DNA of 46,424 nucleotides from positions 1 to 46,424 of the forward strand of contig NZ_BJDT01000011.1 in assembly GCF_005405285.1 (NCBI RefSeq), written 5' to 3'. Both the position numbers and the translations under genes were made by a program. Under the pieces are notes generated by a model. It worked only from the letters and a program-made list of their open reading frames with translations. It was not told the DNA's origin and made no database searches. Source of the DNA: Weissella sagaensis (GTDB taxonomy: Bacteria; Bacillota; Bacilli; Lactobacillales; Lactobacillaceae). Positions within the stretch are counted from its first letter, which is position 1. Each line of letters starts with the position of its first letter. Below, piece by piece: positions 22,497-32,400 of the stretch.

Positions 22497-22769
22497 ATGT
22501 TGAAATTAAAATTAAAAAAAGATGACTACGACTTTTTAGAAGGAGTTGGACATGATATTTTTGATTTTTCTAGTGGTATAGAAGAGTCAAAAGATGATGT
22601 TTTTGTTTTATTCAAGGATGTTGAGCAATGGAATGCCTTTGACGCAGATTATTCTGGTGCAATTGTCCATTATGGCATGACACCTAGTCCAGAATATGAA
22701 ATTACTGATATTGGTAATAGAATGGAGTATATCCATGACAAATATTTTGGAATGTTAGTTAATAATTAA
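22497..22769 (+). CDS. Putative immunity protein for the MuF toxin
   Basis: This is a 90-aa acidic protein, AT-rich, starting two bases after the MuF-toxin stop with AAGGAG upstream. It is unlike any head protein I know, and head operons of this type normally proceed straight to scaffold. Its position after a MuF protein with an extra C-terminal domain, its size and its acidity fit an immunity protein. A terminator follows it. The family is not recognised. Confidence 0.55.
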   Translation: MLKLKLKKDDYDFLEGVGHDIFDFSSGIEESKDDVFVLFKDVEQWNAFDADYSGAIVHYGMTPSPEYEITDIGNRMEYIHDKYFGMLVNN

Positions 22770-22780
22770 ATAAATCTACT

Positions 22781-22814
22781 AAAACGCTTAGTTATCGCAA
22801 CTAGGCGTTTTTAT
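22781..22814 (+). terminator. Terminator within the head operon
   Basis: AAAACGCTTAGTT (22781-22793) pairs with AACTAGGCGTTTT (22799-22811), with one G-U, followed by TTATT. It lies after the immunity-like gene and before scaffold. It may partly attenuate late transcription or be left from a cassette insertion. Confidence 0.7.
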
Positions 22815-22890
22815 TATGCCCAAAACGTGCTTATGGCTTAAAACTGTGCAAGGAAATTACAGGCGACGGCCTTAAAACGGAGGTAAAAAC

Positions 22891-23520
22891 ATGGCTGAAG
22901 AGAATACTAGTGCACAGGGACAACAACAAGGTTCTGATGCAGACAACAATGGCGTAACTTTTACAGATGAGCAACAAGCCCATGTTGATTCATTGATTGC
23001 TGATCGTCTATCTCGTGCTGATAAGGCAAACGAATCAAAGCTACAAAAAGCACTTGATGATGCTCGTGCTAAGTGGGACGAAGAGCAAAAGGAAGCAGCT
23101 GATATTGCCAACATGTCTGATAAGCAACGTCAAAAACATGAGCAAGAGAAATCTAATGAAGCGCTGAATAAAGCACAAGCTGAGGCGGATAAATTACGTG
23201 CTGAACTAAACCATACCAATATGGTAAATGAGGCAAGTAAGATGTTGGCTGATAAGGGCTTTACGGCTGATGAAGAGACATTAAACTTTGTTGTTCGTGA
23301 CACAGCAGAGGATACGACCCAGGCAGTGACAGCATTTGCAAAGCTTGTTGATGACAAAGTGGAAGCTAAGCGACAAGAAGCTTTGCATGGACAAACCCCC
23401 AACAATGCGAGTGCCAGTCAGGGACAAGGTAAGTCCTTTGGTGCACAAATGGCTGAAAAGTCTAACAGTCGTTCTCTCAGCGGTGTTGCTGATGATTTCT
23501 TTGGCACAAAAGCCAAGTAA
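22891..23520 (+). CDS. Capsid scaffolding protein (DUF4355 type)
   Basis: This 209-aa protein has a Gln-rich N-terminus, a central charged coiled coil (about 40-115) and a C-terminal basic tail. This is the standard shape of Gram-positive phage scaffolds. It lies directly before the decoration and capsid genes. ACGGAGG precedes the start. Confidence 0.88.
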   Translation: MAEENTSAQGQQQGSDADNNGVTFTDEQQAHVDSLIADRLSRADKANESKLQKALDDARAKWDEEQKEAADIANMSDKQRQKHEQEKSNEALNKAQAEADKLRAELNHTNMVNEASKMLADKGFTADEETLNFVVRDTAEDTTQAVTAFAKLVDDKVEAKRQEALHGQTPNNASASQGQGKSFGAQMAEKSNSRSLSGVADDFFGTKAK

Positions 23521-23535
23521 AAGGAGGATATACGC

Positions 23536-23856
23536 ATGAAGTATACGAAAACTACTGCTGATCAAATTAGTTGGTTAGCATCGACACATTTGCAATCGTT
23601 TACGGAATCAGCTGATGCTGAATATGTGAGTGGTGATGTGTTCAAGAAGGACAATGTGGCCATTGGATTAGTCTTAAATGACGTTAAGGGCTCAACTAAT
23701 GACCCAATGCCCGCTGCAGTAATGGTTGAGGGTTGGGTACTAGAAGATCGTTTGCCTGCTACATTGTCTGCTGACGACAAAACAGCCTTGAAAGCTGTTG
23801 GAATTAAATTCCGTGGGGATGTTCCTGCAGCTGCTACAGCACCATCGGAAGGATAA
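23536..23856 (+). CDS. Putative head decoration/stabilising protein
   Basis: This is a 106-aa protein between scaffold and major capsid genes, with an IGLVLNDVKGS...MVEGWVLEDRLPA segment. Position matches capsid decoration proteins such as lambda gpD; the sequence match is only general. AAGGAGG precedes it. Confidence 0.65.
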   Translation: MKYTKTTADQISWLASTHLQSFTESADAEYVSGDVFKKDNVAIGLVLNDVKGSTNDPMPAAVMVEGWVLEDRLPATLSADDKTALKAVGIKFRGDVPAAATAPSEG

Positions 23857-23869
23857 GGTAATTTAAATT

Positions 23870-24880
23870 ATGGCAAGTATTTTTGATTTATTTCCACACC
23901 AAGATATCTTGGACTATACCAAGGCGGTGGCAACACCTAATTTGCTAGGAGCGGAGCTATTTCCAGCACGTAAGGTGCAATCAAATGATATTAAGATTTT
24001 AACATCGGGAACTAAGACACCAGTCATTGCTCATGTTCATGCATTCGATACTGAGGCAGAGCTTGGTGATCGTACAGCGCAAGTATCAGAAACTGAACCA
24101 TTCTTCCTAAAGAAGAAGTTTGCGCTTAAAGAAGATGATTTGGTTAAGTTACGCAAACCACGTACACCTGAAGAACAAGCTTATATTCAAGGCACTGTTT
24201 ATGACGACATGGGCAACTTGATTAAGTCACTGGATGCCGCTACTGAATTAATGCGTATGCAAGCTTTGATGTCAGGTAAGATTACTGTTAAAGATGCTCA
24301 AGGTGGTTCATATAAGGTTGATTATGGTATCGGTTCCAATCAAAAAGGTTCTACTAACTTTGCTGATGAATCAGTGGACCCAATCGAAACAATTTTGGCA
24401 TGGGCTGACAAGGTTGATATCACACCAACTCGTGCAATTATGTCTACTAAGGCATTAATGTCATTGCGTAAGAACCCACATGTTGTGGCTAATATCTTTG
24501 GTTCAAACAATGGTCGTACAGTGTTGCAATCTGACTTGGATGCATTTATGCAAGCGAATGGGTTGCCAGTATTACGTGCTTATCGTGGTAAGTATGCTGA
24601 TACTGATGCAAAGGGTAAGCGTACAGTTTCAAATTATGTGGCTGATAATCAATTTGCCATGTTTGCTGACGGGACTGTTGGTGAAACTGTTTACGGTATT
24701 ACTCCTGAAGAGTCTCGTGCCATTGCTGATGGTGCTGTTCAAGCTTCACAAGTAGGGAATATCTTTACTGAAATGTTTGACGAAACTAATGACCCAATTC
24801 GTACGATCATTAAGGCATCAACTATGGTTGTGCCAACGCTTGCGCAAGCTGATAATATTTTCCAAGCCACTGTTTTATAA
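23870..24880 (+). CDS. Major capsid protein (phage capsid E family)
   Basis: This 336-aa protein matches the lambda gpE-like capsid family: MASIFDLFPHQDILDYTK at the start, then NLLGAELFPARKV and a GDRTAQVSETEPFFLKKKFA region. It forms the procapsid shell with the scaffold encoded upstream. Length is typical. Confidence 0.95.
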   Translation: MASIFDLFPHQDILDYTKAVATPNLLGAELFPARKVQSNDIKILTSGTKTPVIAHVHAFDTEAELGDRTAQVSETEPFFLKKKFALKEDDLVKLRKPRTPEEQAYIQGTVYDDMGNLIKSLDAATELMRMQALMSGKITVKDAQGGSYKVDYGIGSNQKGSTNFADESVDPIETILAWADKVDITPTRAIMSTKALMSLRKNPHVVANIFGSNNGRTVLQSDLDAFMQANGLPVLRAYRGKYADTDAKGKRTVSNYVADNQFAMFADGTVGETVYGITPEESRAIADGAVQASQVGNIFTEMFDETNDPIRTIIKASTMVVPTLAQADNIFQATVL

Positions 24881-24893
24881 GGAGGTGGGCTAA

Positions 24894-25601
24894 ATGGATA
24901 CAGTAACTGATCAAAATACAGTTGCAGAAATTAAGGCGTATCTAGATGCACACAATATCGCTTACTCTTCTAGCGCAACTAAAGCTGATTTGTTGGCATT
25001 AGTACCTGCACAAGAAGATGGCGCAGAACCAACTGATACAACTAGCGAAGCGCCAAGTGATGATACAGATTCTGGGGATGAACCAATTGAACCAGAGCAA
25101 CCAGCAGAACCAATTAAGGTATCATCGTTTGACCTCGATAAAACGTCATTATCTGGCGAAGCTGGTAGTACTGAAGTCGTGACTTTGTCAAATATCCAAC
25201 CAACCAATGCTACCGATAAGACGGTTGAGGCAATTTTGGATGACGGTTCAATTGTTAGCGTGCAGGACAACGGTGATAGCACATATACTGTTAGTTTCTT
25301 AGCTGCTGGATCAACAACCATTCATTGGAACTCTCGTGACGATGGCACCACTCTGGCAGTCCCAGTAACTGTCACTGAACCAGTGCCAACTGCACCTGAG
25401 TTGCAACCATGGGAGATTATGCTAATCAATCATGAGAGTGCACCTTATCCAGTACCTACAACTGATACCTACACGGTTCAAGCTGGTGAAACGTTAGCAG
25501 ATATTGCAACAGCACATATGATGAGTTTGGCACGATTGAAAAAGTTAAATGGCTTAACTGTTAATGTATTGTCAGCTGGTCGTGTGATTCGTTTATCTTA
25601 G
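24894..25601 (+). CDS. Virion protein with HeH, Ig-like and LysM domains
   Basis: This 235-aa protein has an unusual modular build. Residues 8-41 are an HeH/SAP-like helical module (NTVAEIKAYLDAH). An acidic Thr/Ser/Asp/Pro linker follows. Residues about 75-145 are a bacterial Ig-like (BIG) domain (KTSLSGEAGSTEVVTLSN). Residues about 188-235 are a LysM domain (TYTVQAGETLADIA, ending GRVIRLS). It lies between the capsid and neck genes, where short HeH proteins often occur. The LysM domain would bind peptidoglycan, so it may decorate heads or help adsorption. GGAGG precedes the start. Confidence 0.8.
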   Translation: MDTVTDQNTVAEIKAYLDAHNIAYSSSATKADLLALVPAQEDGAEPTDTTSEAPSDDTDSGDEPIEPEQPAEPIKVSSFDLDKTSLSGEAGSTEVVTLSNIQPTNATDKTVEAILDDGSIVSVQDNGDSTYTVSFLAAGSTTIHWNSRDDGTTLAVPVTVTEPVPTAPELQPWEIMLINHESAPYPVPTTDTYTVQAGETLADIATAHMMSLARLKKLNGLTVNVLSAGRVIRLS

Positions 25602-25614
25602 AAAGCGTGGTCAT

Positions 25615-25941
25615 ATGGTCGATGTTCAAAATGTGATTAAGCGTATTAAACGCAATACAAAGCTTGATGATGAAGAATTGCTTGCTGAAATTGCACAAGA
25701 TGCCATTGATAATGCAACGGCTGATGGTTTTACTGGACCAAAGTTAGAAATAGCTGCAGGTTGGTTGGGTTCTCATTTTGCTTCACTGATTAGTGGGGCA
25801 AATAGCAATATTAAAAAGCAAACATTGGCTGTTATGTCTATCGAATATCAAAGCTCTGACGGTTCCTCAACTTATTTAGTTGAATATGAACGTATGCGGG
25901 ACTTGTTAAATGGTGGATCTAATCAAGTGGAATTCATTTAG
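25615..25941 (+). CDS. Head-tail connector protein (DUF4054-like)
   Basis: This 108-aa, mostly helical protein (LAEIAQDAIDNATADGF, LEIAAGWLGSHFASL) resembles neck adaptor proteins that bind beneath the portal. It opens the neck module. The ribosome binding site is weak. Confidence 0.75.
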   Translation: MVDVQNVIKRIKRNTKLDDEELLAEIAQDAIDNATADGFTGPKLEIAAGWLGSHFASLISGANSNIKKQTLAVMSIEYQSSDGSSTYLVEYERMRDLLNGGSNQVEFI

Positions 25942-25952
25942 GATGTGAGCTT

Positions 25953-26393
25953 ATGGATATTAGTTTTAGTACAGAGGTTGAATCGAATGTTGATGAGCTA
26001 GATGAGGCAATCGCCCGTTTAGAGCAACTTGACGGCAAGACAGCTGAGGCAGGACTATTTGGTGGCTTTGCTGCTAAAAAAGCAACATGGCAAGAATATG
26101 GGACGAGTAGGGGCATACCTGCACGTCCTTTTTTGCGCAACACACAATACGAGAATGAAAATCAGTGGGGTCAGAAAATTGGCCAAGATATTATTCAAGT
26201 ATTTGAAGGTGGGTTATCAAGCAGTGCTGTCTTATCAAAACTTGGGGTACTCATGGTTCAGGATATTCGTAAAACAATTGATGCTGGTAATTTTGCACCG
26301 CTTAGTCCAGTCACAATTGCTAAAAAGGGCAGCAGTAAGCCGTTGGTTGATACTGGAGACATGTACGGTGCAATCACACATAGGGAGATTTAA
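25953..26393 (+). CDS. HK97 gp10-like neck/tail completion protein
   Basis: This 146-aa protein has the pattern AxxxExGTSRGIPARPFLR followed by GxFAPLSPVTIAKKGSSKPL, typical of the gp10/virion-morphogenesis neck family. It sits between connector and terminator genes as expected. Confidence 0.78.
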   Translation: MDISFSTEVESNVDELDEAIARLEQLDGKTAEAGLFGGFAAKKATWQEYGTSRGIPARPFLRNTQYENENQWGQKIGQDIIQVFEGGLSSSAVLSKLGVLMVQDIRKTIDAGNFAPLSPVTIAKKGSSKPLVDTGDMYGAITHREI

Positions 26394-26395
26394 AT

Positions 26396-26773
26396 ATGGC
26401 TTTTTATTTAGATATGAGTGCGCTAATCGACATGTTTGGCACCAAATTAACAGTATTGGCCAATAGTGATGATGGTGAATGGGTAGAAGGTATTTGGCAT
26501 CAAACAGAAAGCAAGGAAATTGATTTGTATGAGCCATTCCTAACGTTCAACATCAACTCAACACTATTGTCCGGTCAATTGATGCCTGCTGAGACGGGTG
26601 AATTTGATACAGATAAGGCTTATTGGTTTTCTGAAAATGATTATGTCATCGGGACCAGGGTAAAACACAATGATGAGTTTTATCGGGTTACCGGCAAGCA
26701 AAATTATAGTGATTATTCAAACGTCCTGGAATATGAGTTAAAGAAAGAGAGTCCAAACAATGAGCAAACTTGA
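26396..26773 (+). CDS. Head closure / minor tail joining protein
   Basis: This is a 125-aa beta-rich protein. Position in the neck module and the DLYEPFLTFN/FYRVTGKQNYSDYSN segments suggest a head-closure protein. The assignment is mostly by order. It overlaps the next gene by 14 bases. Confidence 0.62.
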   Translation: MAFYLDMSALIDMFGTKLTVLANSDDGEWVEGIWHQTESKEIDLYEPFLTFNINSTLLSGQLMPAETGEFDTDKAYWFSENDYVIGTRVKHNDEFYRVTGKQNYSDYSNVLEYELKKESPNNEQT

Positions 26774-27260
26774 TGAAATCAATAGTTTTGATTATTCAAA
26801 ATTAAATAAAGTTTTTTCGTCAATTGCCATGGATCACTTAGGTTTAGTTTTAACTGAAGCCAATGGTGGAGGTAAGCAACCAGAAGGAACGTTTATCTCA
26901 TTTGACATAATCAGTCCGTATATTCCCATTGATGAATTCTTTGATGTGACACAGGAAGAAGCGTTTGAAGCTGTTGTTAGTTTTACGTTGTTCGATATCA
27001 GTAAAACCAACGCTTTGTTTGCTGCACAAGCATGGCGTAAAACATTGACACAGTTTGATGTGGATATTCAGTTGCGACAACAAGGCATCATCATTGCGGA
27101 AATAATGCCTACTAATATCCGTTCTATTCCAGAACAAGTTTTTGACAAACACATGGTTGGCTTTGACGTTCGGCTACGCTTACAAGAAACATATACAGAT
27201 GGCACCATTGATTCAATCAGTGATGTAGAAATTGAAAAGAGAGGTAACCTAAATGGTTAA
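26760..27260 (+). CDS. Phage neck/tail terminator protein
   Basis: This 166-aa protein matches the neck-terminator family of Gram-positive myophages (FISFDIISPYIP, FDVRLRLQETYTD). It caps the tail tube before joining to the head. It overlaps the sheath gene by eight bases. Confidence 0.8.
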   Translation: MSKLDEINSFDYSKLNKVFSSIAMDHLGLVLTEANGGGKQPEGTFISFDIISPYIPIDEFFDVTQEEAFEAVVSFTLFDISKTNALFAAQAWRKTLTQFDVDIQLRQQGIIIAEIMPTNIRSIPEQVFDKHMVGFDVRLRLQETYTDGTIDSISDVEIEKRGNLNG

Positions 27261-28329
27261 TGAAAACTTAGACGTTCAAGTTATTTTGGACGTTGTTAAT
27301 CCTGCATCCCCAGTTAATTTGGGGAACTTGGCAGTTTACGTCGTCTCAGATGAGTCAAATTCTGAAGAAACCTTACCAGACGTACAACTACATGCAGCTG
27401 CTGATATTGCTAATTTAGGATTGGCAGTTAATACAGCAACTGAAGAAATTGTGAAGTCATTTTTTGCGCAACCTAATCATGGTGACACGATTTATCTATA
27501 CGGTATTGAATCTTCTGTTGATCAATCAACTACCAAGGAAAAGGTTGAATCTACTCTAACGGATGGTTGGGAATTTGCAACGATGATTTCAGCAACATCA
27601 TTAGACACAGTAGTGTTAACTAATGCTATCGAGCAATATGGACGTAAGTTAGCCGTATTGGGGATGGATGTTAATTTATCAACGGCAAAGGTAAGTGATA
27701 TTGAATCAATTACTGATGCACCATTTTACGGCAATGAACGCACTGTTGTATTCCTTGGCAATCGTGAAGCAGGTGCTAATGAAAAGTTTAAGGGTGTTGG
27801 TGCATTAGTTGGTGCGCTAGGAAACCTACAACCTGGCTCAATTACTTGGAAGTTTAAGAAGTTAAAGGGCATTACCGCTACCCAAGTAAATGGTACTGTC
27901 GTTTCTAAAGCAACAGAACTTGGTGCAGTGATGTATGTTTACAAGGCTGGTATGCCTCAAACATCAGAAGGCTTAACAACAGGGCTTGAGTACATTGATA
28001 ATTTGCATTCAGATGACTGGGTACGCGCTGAAATTGAATCGTCAATCCAAAATCTATTGCAAACAACTGATAAGTTACCGTATGGTGCACAAGGTATCGC
28101 CCAATTAGAAGCGGCTGTCACAACTGTCTTGCGTACAGCAACTGAAAACGGCGTCATCTTAATTGACCCTGAAACAAATTCGGGAAAGTTTACGGTAACT
28201 GCTGGTTCACGAGAGGAACAAGCAGCTACTGATATTGCTAGTCGTTCTTACAAGGGCTTGTCATTTGATTACACACGAGCTGGTGCAATTCATGATGTCA
28301 CTGTTCATGGAACTATTTCAAACGTTTAA
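27253..28329 (+). CDS. Contractile tail sheath protein (DUF3383)
   Basis: This 358-aa protein belongs to the DUF3383 sheath family. Segments such as AVLGMDVNLS, RTVVFLGNREAG and a conserved C-terminal RSYKGLSFDYTRAGAIH match it. Its presence identifies the phage as a contractile-tailed myovirus. Confidence 0.92.
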   Translation: MVNENLDVQVILDVVNPASPVNLGNLAVYVVSDESNSEETLPDVQLHAAADIANLGLAVNTATEEIVKSFFAQPNHGDTIYLYGIESSVDQSTTKEKVESTLTDGWEFATMISATSLDTVVLTNAIEQYGRKLAVLGMDVNLSTAKVSDIESITDAPFYGNERTVVFLGNREAGANEKFKGVGALVGALGNLQPGSITWKFKKLKGITATQVNGTVVSKATELGAVMYVYKAGMPQTSEGLTTGLEYIDNLHSDDWVRAEIESSIQNLLQTTDKLPYGAQGIAQLEAAVTTVLRTATENGVILIDPETNSGKFTVTAGSREEQAATDIASRSYKGLSFDYTRAGAIHDVTVHGTISNV

Positions 28330-28347
28330 TAAGTGAGGTGATAAATA

Positions 28348-28749
28348 ATGGCAGATATTCCAGTTTATAATGCAAAAGACGTTGTTCTAACAATTAACAG
28401 TGTTGTTGTCCAAGGTTTCCAAGATGGTGATATGATTTCATATACGATTAAGGAAGATCGTGTGCAAACAGAAGTTGATGCGCAAGGTGTGCCATCAATT
28501 GCCGTTAATAACAATCGATTAGGTCAAATTACGATTAACTTATCGGGAAATTCAGCATCACATAAGTATCTTAATGGTTTGGCAAACTCTAACAAGGTAG
28601 TACCAATTGTCATTAAGACACCTAGTGAAAAAATATCAGGTAATCAAGCAATTATTGCTAAGCCTGCTGATGGACAATTTGGTAAGCAAACACCAAAGCG
28701 TACTTACACCATTGAAGTTTTGGATATGGATGTTCAAGTAACTGCATAA
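28348..28749 (+). CDS. Tail tube protein (DUF3277-like)
   Basis: This 133-aa protein follows the sheath gene and has the tube-protein pattern (YNAKDVVLTINSVVVQGF, NNRLGQITINLSGNSASH). It polymerises inside the sheath. A hairpin (GCGTTTAAGG/CCTTAAGCGC then TTTT) follows at 28758-28788 and may attenuate transcription. Confidence 0.9.
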   Translation: MADIPVYNAKDVVLTINSVVVQGFQDGDMISYTIKEDRVQTEVDAQGVPSIAVNNNRLGQITINLSGNSASHKYLNGLANSNKVVPIVIKTPSEKISGNQAIIAKPADGQFGKQTPKRTYTIEVLDMDVQVTA

Positions 28750-28757
28750 TTTTTCAG

Positions 28758-28805
28758 GCGTTTAAGGTTCGATTCCTTAAGCGCTTTTAGTTTGCAATCG
28801 CAAAC
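28758..28805 (+). terminator. Attenuator-like hairpins after the tail tube gene
   Basis: GCGTTTAAGG (28758-28767) pairs with CCTTAAGCGC (28775-28784), followed by TTTT. A second hairpin GTTTGC/GCAAAC (28790-28805) follows. Strongly expressed capsid and tube genes are often followed by partial terminators that lower expression of distal tail genes. Confidence 0.55.
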
Positions 28806-28850
28806 ATTAACTTACACAGGGCTGGTGCCCATTTTTGGAGGAATTAAATC

Positions 28851-29213
28851 ATGGCAGAAGAATTACAAGCACAACAAGCAGTTTCAGCACAAGCACAACA
28901 ACCGGTACAAATTCCAGAGGTTGCTAAGCCAGTTTCAAAGTTTGGTCAACAAAAAAAGGTTGAAATCAAGCGTGCAGATGGTGGAATGGATGAGTATTTG
29001 TTGCAATATCCTGGCATTCGTAAGTCTATGGAAATTATTGATAATTCAACTATGCCAAATGGTCAAATGGCACGTTCAATTTTTGCGGATCAATTACTAG
29101 AACATGTTGTTGTTCAACCAGCTAACTTAACGCTTGATGACTTTGATGAGCGTGAGGGAATCAATCAATTGATTGATGAAGCTGATGAATTTCTTGGCGA
29201 ATTCTGGCAGTAA
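28851..29213 (+). CDS. Tail assembly chaperone, upstream frame
   Basis: This is a 120-aa protein with a Gln-rich N-terminus, between the tube and tape-measure genes where tail chaperones (lambda gpG analogues) lie. It overlaps the 29173 frame by 41 bases in the +1 register. Together they probably yield a short and a frameshifted long product that bind the tape measure. Confidence 0.78.
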   Translation: MAEELQAQQAVSAQAQQPVQIPEVAKPVSKFGQQKKVEIKRADGGMDEYLLQYPGIRKSMEIIDNSTMPNGQMARSIFADQLLEHVVVQPANLTLDDFDEREGINQLIDEADEFLGEFWQ

Positions 29214-29427
29214 AAAATATTTAAATGATCAATTATTAGAATCTGACTTAGATGAAGAATGGGCTTTTGTATGGCCTGTTTATCAGGGCGTTGCTACTGC
29301 TGAAGAAGTTGATCAAGCAACGCTTAAAAAATTACAGTTTTTAAACGGATTAGCAGATAGGAAGCAAGAATCATTAGCTAATGCAATTGCAAACGCAATG
29401 GCTAACGTTATGTTTCCTAAAGATTAA
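29173..29427 (+). CDS. Tail assembly chaperone, frameshift extension
   Basis: This 84-codon frame follows the first chaperone frame and opens directly after a TGA at 29170-29172. There is no ribosome binding site before its TTG/ATG codons, so it is most likely reached by +1 (or -2) ribosomal frameshifting within 29173-29213. Candidate shift sites are TTT-C (29190s) and GGCGA. This gpG/gpGT-style arrangement is common in tailed phages. Confidence 0.7.
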   Translation: MMKLMNFLANSGSKKYLNDQLLESDLDEEWAFVWPVYQGVATAEEVDQATLKKLQFLNGLADRKQESLANAIANAMANVMFPKD

Positions 29428-29454
29428 ACACATATTGAAAGGGTGGTGGAATTA

Positions 29455-32400
29455 ATGGGATATACCACAACAATTAAAGCACAAGCTGAAGTAAGTGGAT
29501 TAGGAGAACTGAAGAAAGCTAGTTCTGCTATTAAAGAACTTAACGAAGCTGCCCGTTCACTGAGCTCTGTTCGTGCCTCAAATATGGCATCAGGCTTTAG
29601 TAAGGTCGTTACAGAAGCCAATAAAGTAGTTGATGCATATAAACGAGTATCAAGCGCAGCAAAAACAGCGACAGAAGTACAAAAAAGGGCTTCTGCCGCT
29701 GATACATACGGTAATCAAGTTAACAATATAAATAAAGTTACTGAAGCTTATAAGAGACAATCGAGCGCAGCCAAACAAGGTGATTCAGCTTCAACAAAGT
29801 CTTTACTAAATGCTGAAAAGTTGGCACAAGCACAATCAAAAACAGCAGAAATGGCCGCTAAAGCTACAACTGCACAATCACGACAAGCTGAAGGATTGGC
29901 CAAAGTAGCACAAGCGCAATCTAAGGCTGAACAATATGCTGTTCGTGCTGCCAGTGCCCAAGAAAAAGAAACAGCGGCAATTGCTAAATCAGTTGCTCAA
30001 GCTGACAAATTGGCATCAGCAAGACAAAAAGATTTAGCTTTAACTCAAAAATATGCTGCTCAAACTAATCAGATTAATAAACAAGCTGCTATGTACGGCG
30101 CTGGTGGCTCAAATGGTGCAATGATTGCTGGCCGAGCAGGTGCTAAGAAGCCTGGTCGCATTCGAGAAGCATTAGGCACTGGCTTATCAATGTTTGGTCC
30201 TTCAATGCTAATTGCTAGTGGCGTAATGGCAGCAGCAGGCGGTGTTAGCAAGTTAGCAACTGGAAGTTTCGACGTGTTAAAAGAACGTCAGAACGGTCAA
30301 GCAATGTGGGCAACATCAATTCAAGATGCACATAGTAGTATCTCTGGTAAGCGATTAACTCAACAGTCAGTAGCTGCCAATAACGCGATCATGAAAACCA
30401 GTTTAAAAGCGGGTAATAGTTTTGAAGAAGGTAATGCAATTGCCAAGCAAATCTATTCATCGGATGCTGGTGAATATTCTGGTAACACTAAAAAAACCAA
30501 CTCAATGTTGAAAGGAATGTTCAACATCCAAGATGCGAACGCCTTAACGCAAGGTGAAATGCAACGATTCCGAACAGCTGTTGGTAATATTGGAGATACT
30601 GGTAAAGTGTCAGGTATGCAAATTAAGTCTTTGCGTTTGCTTGATGGTAAAATGGTTCGTGCTATTCGTAAGCAATACGAAAAGGAAACCGGACACAAAC
30701 TGGGCAAAAACCAAACAGGTAGTGACTATGATTGGAAACAAGTTTCTGCGAAAACAGCATTTCGTGCGATTGATAAGTACGGTAATTCTGGTGGTATTGG
30801 TAAGGCTTCTGAACGCTACAATTCGACTTTACCCGGTATGTTACGTTCTGGTACTAACGCAGCGTTAGACGCTGGATCTGAAATTATGGATCGTTTTGGT
30901 AAAGCCGTTGGTAAAGGTGGTGGTTTCAGTAACTTAATTGGTAATTTATCAAAAGCGTTTACCAATTATGACGGTATTATAAAAATGGCAGATGGTGCAG
31001 CTGATGGACTAGCTTCGGTAGCTAATTCACTTGGTACCGGAATTAGTGCCATTGCAAGTGTTGCAAAAAGTGGATGGAGTACCATTAAACCATTAGCTAG
31101 TGGGTTCGCTCATGGTTTCATGAAAGAAATTAACAGCATAGGTGACGCATTATCAAGTGCAGGTCAATTCGTTAGTTCAGCTATCAACAAGTTCAAAGGC
31201 ATGTTGCCAAAAGGTAGTGGTAAGATAATGGACAGCTTTGGTAATGGTGCTGGTAAAGTATCTGCCTTGTTGCTAGCTCTAAAAGGTGCTTCTAAATTGC
31301 CTGTGGTTGGGAACTTGTTCAAGGGTGTCGTTGGTCAAGCGGGTAAATTGTTAGGTAAAGTGCCTGTAATTGGTGGCCTTTTATCAAAAATTTTTGGTAA
31401 TGGTGCTAAGAATACTGCCGCAGGTACTATGATGAACGCAGCTAATACAATGATGTCAGCGGCAAATAAAATGAATGGTAATGGTTATGGTACAGGAGTT
31501 GGTGGTGATTATGTCAATGGATCCGCAGTATCAGGAACTGGCAAGTTTACGCTTGGCCAGAAGTTGGCTAATTCAAAGTTTAGTTCAATTATTGATAAAA
31601 CTTTCTTAAAGGGTGCATCACTTGCAGGTAAAGGTGGTCTTAAAGGCGGTCTTGGGAAATTACTAATGGGTGGTGCTTCAGGAATAGGTAAGTTATCACT
31701 TGGCGGAGCTGGGTTACTTTCAAAATTCGGTAAAACAGGACTTGGTAAATTTTTGGGTGGTTCAGGTAAATTACTTGGTGCTATTGGTAAACGTGGTGCT
31801 GGTGGTTTAAATGCCTTATTTGCCGGTTTTGATGTTTTCAGTGCTCTAAAGAATAACAAAGCAGGTACTACAGGACGATACAAAGGTGTTGGTTCAGGTA
31901 TTGGTGGCGGTGTTGGTGGAACATTGGGTGCTGCATTAGGTTCTTTCTTGGGACCAGTTGGAACTATAGCTGGTGGTGCTTTAGGATCATGGGCAGGCGG
32001 TAAGGCTGGCTCTTGGGTTGGAAGTAAGTGGACAGGTATTAAAGAGGGCACTAGTCGCTTGTGGGACAAAACCAAGATGGGTGCTTCTAACCTGTATGGT
32101 AAAGCCAGCATTGCTTACTGGGATACGAAAGATAAAATCAGTGGTGGCTATAATAAAGGTAAAAACTGGGTAGGTGACAAATGGAGTGGATTAAAGGAGG
32201 GCACTGGTCGTTTATGGGATAAAACCAAGATGGGTGCCTCTGATTTATTTGGAAAAGCAAGTATTAAATTTTGGGATATAAAAGACAAGTTGTCAGGTTT
32301 TAAGTTACCTAAATTGAAATTTGAAATGCCTAAGCTAAGTAACCCACTAAAGAACTTTAAACTTCCTAAACTAAGTAATCCGTTCAAAGGTTTGAAACTA

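Noticed and set aside
31509..32111. Minus-strand 200-codon frame opposite the tape measure
   Set aside because: It is a mirror of the Gly/Lys-rich coding strand, Pro-rich, and has no ribosome binding site.
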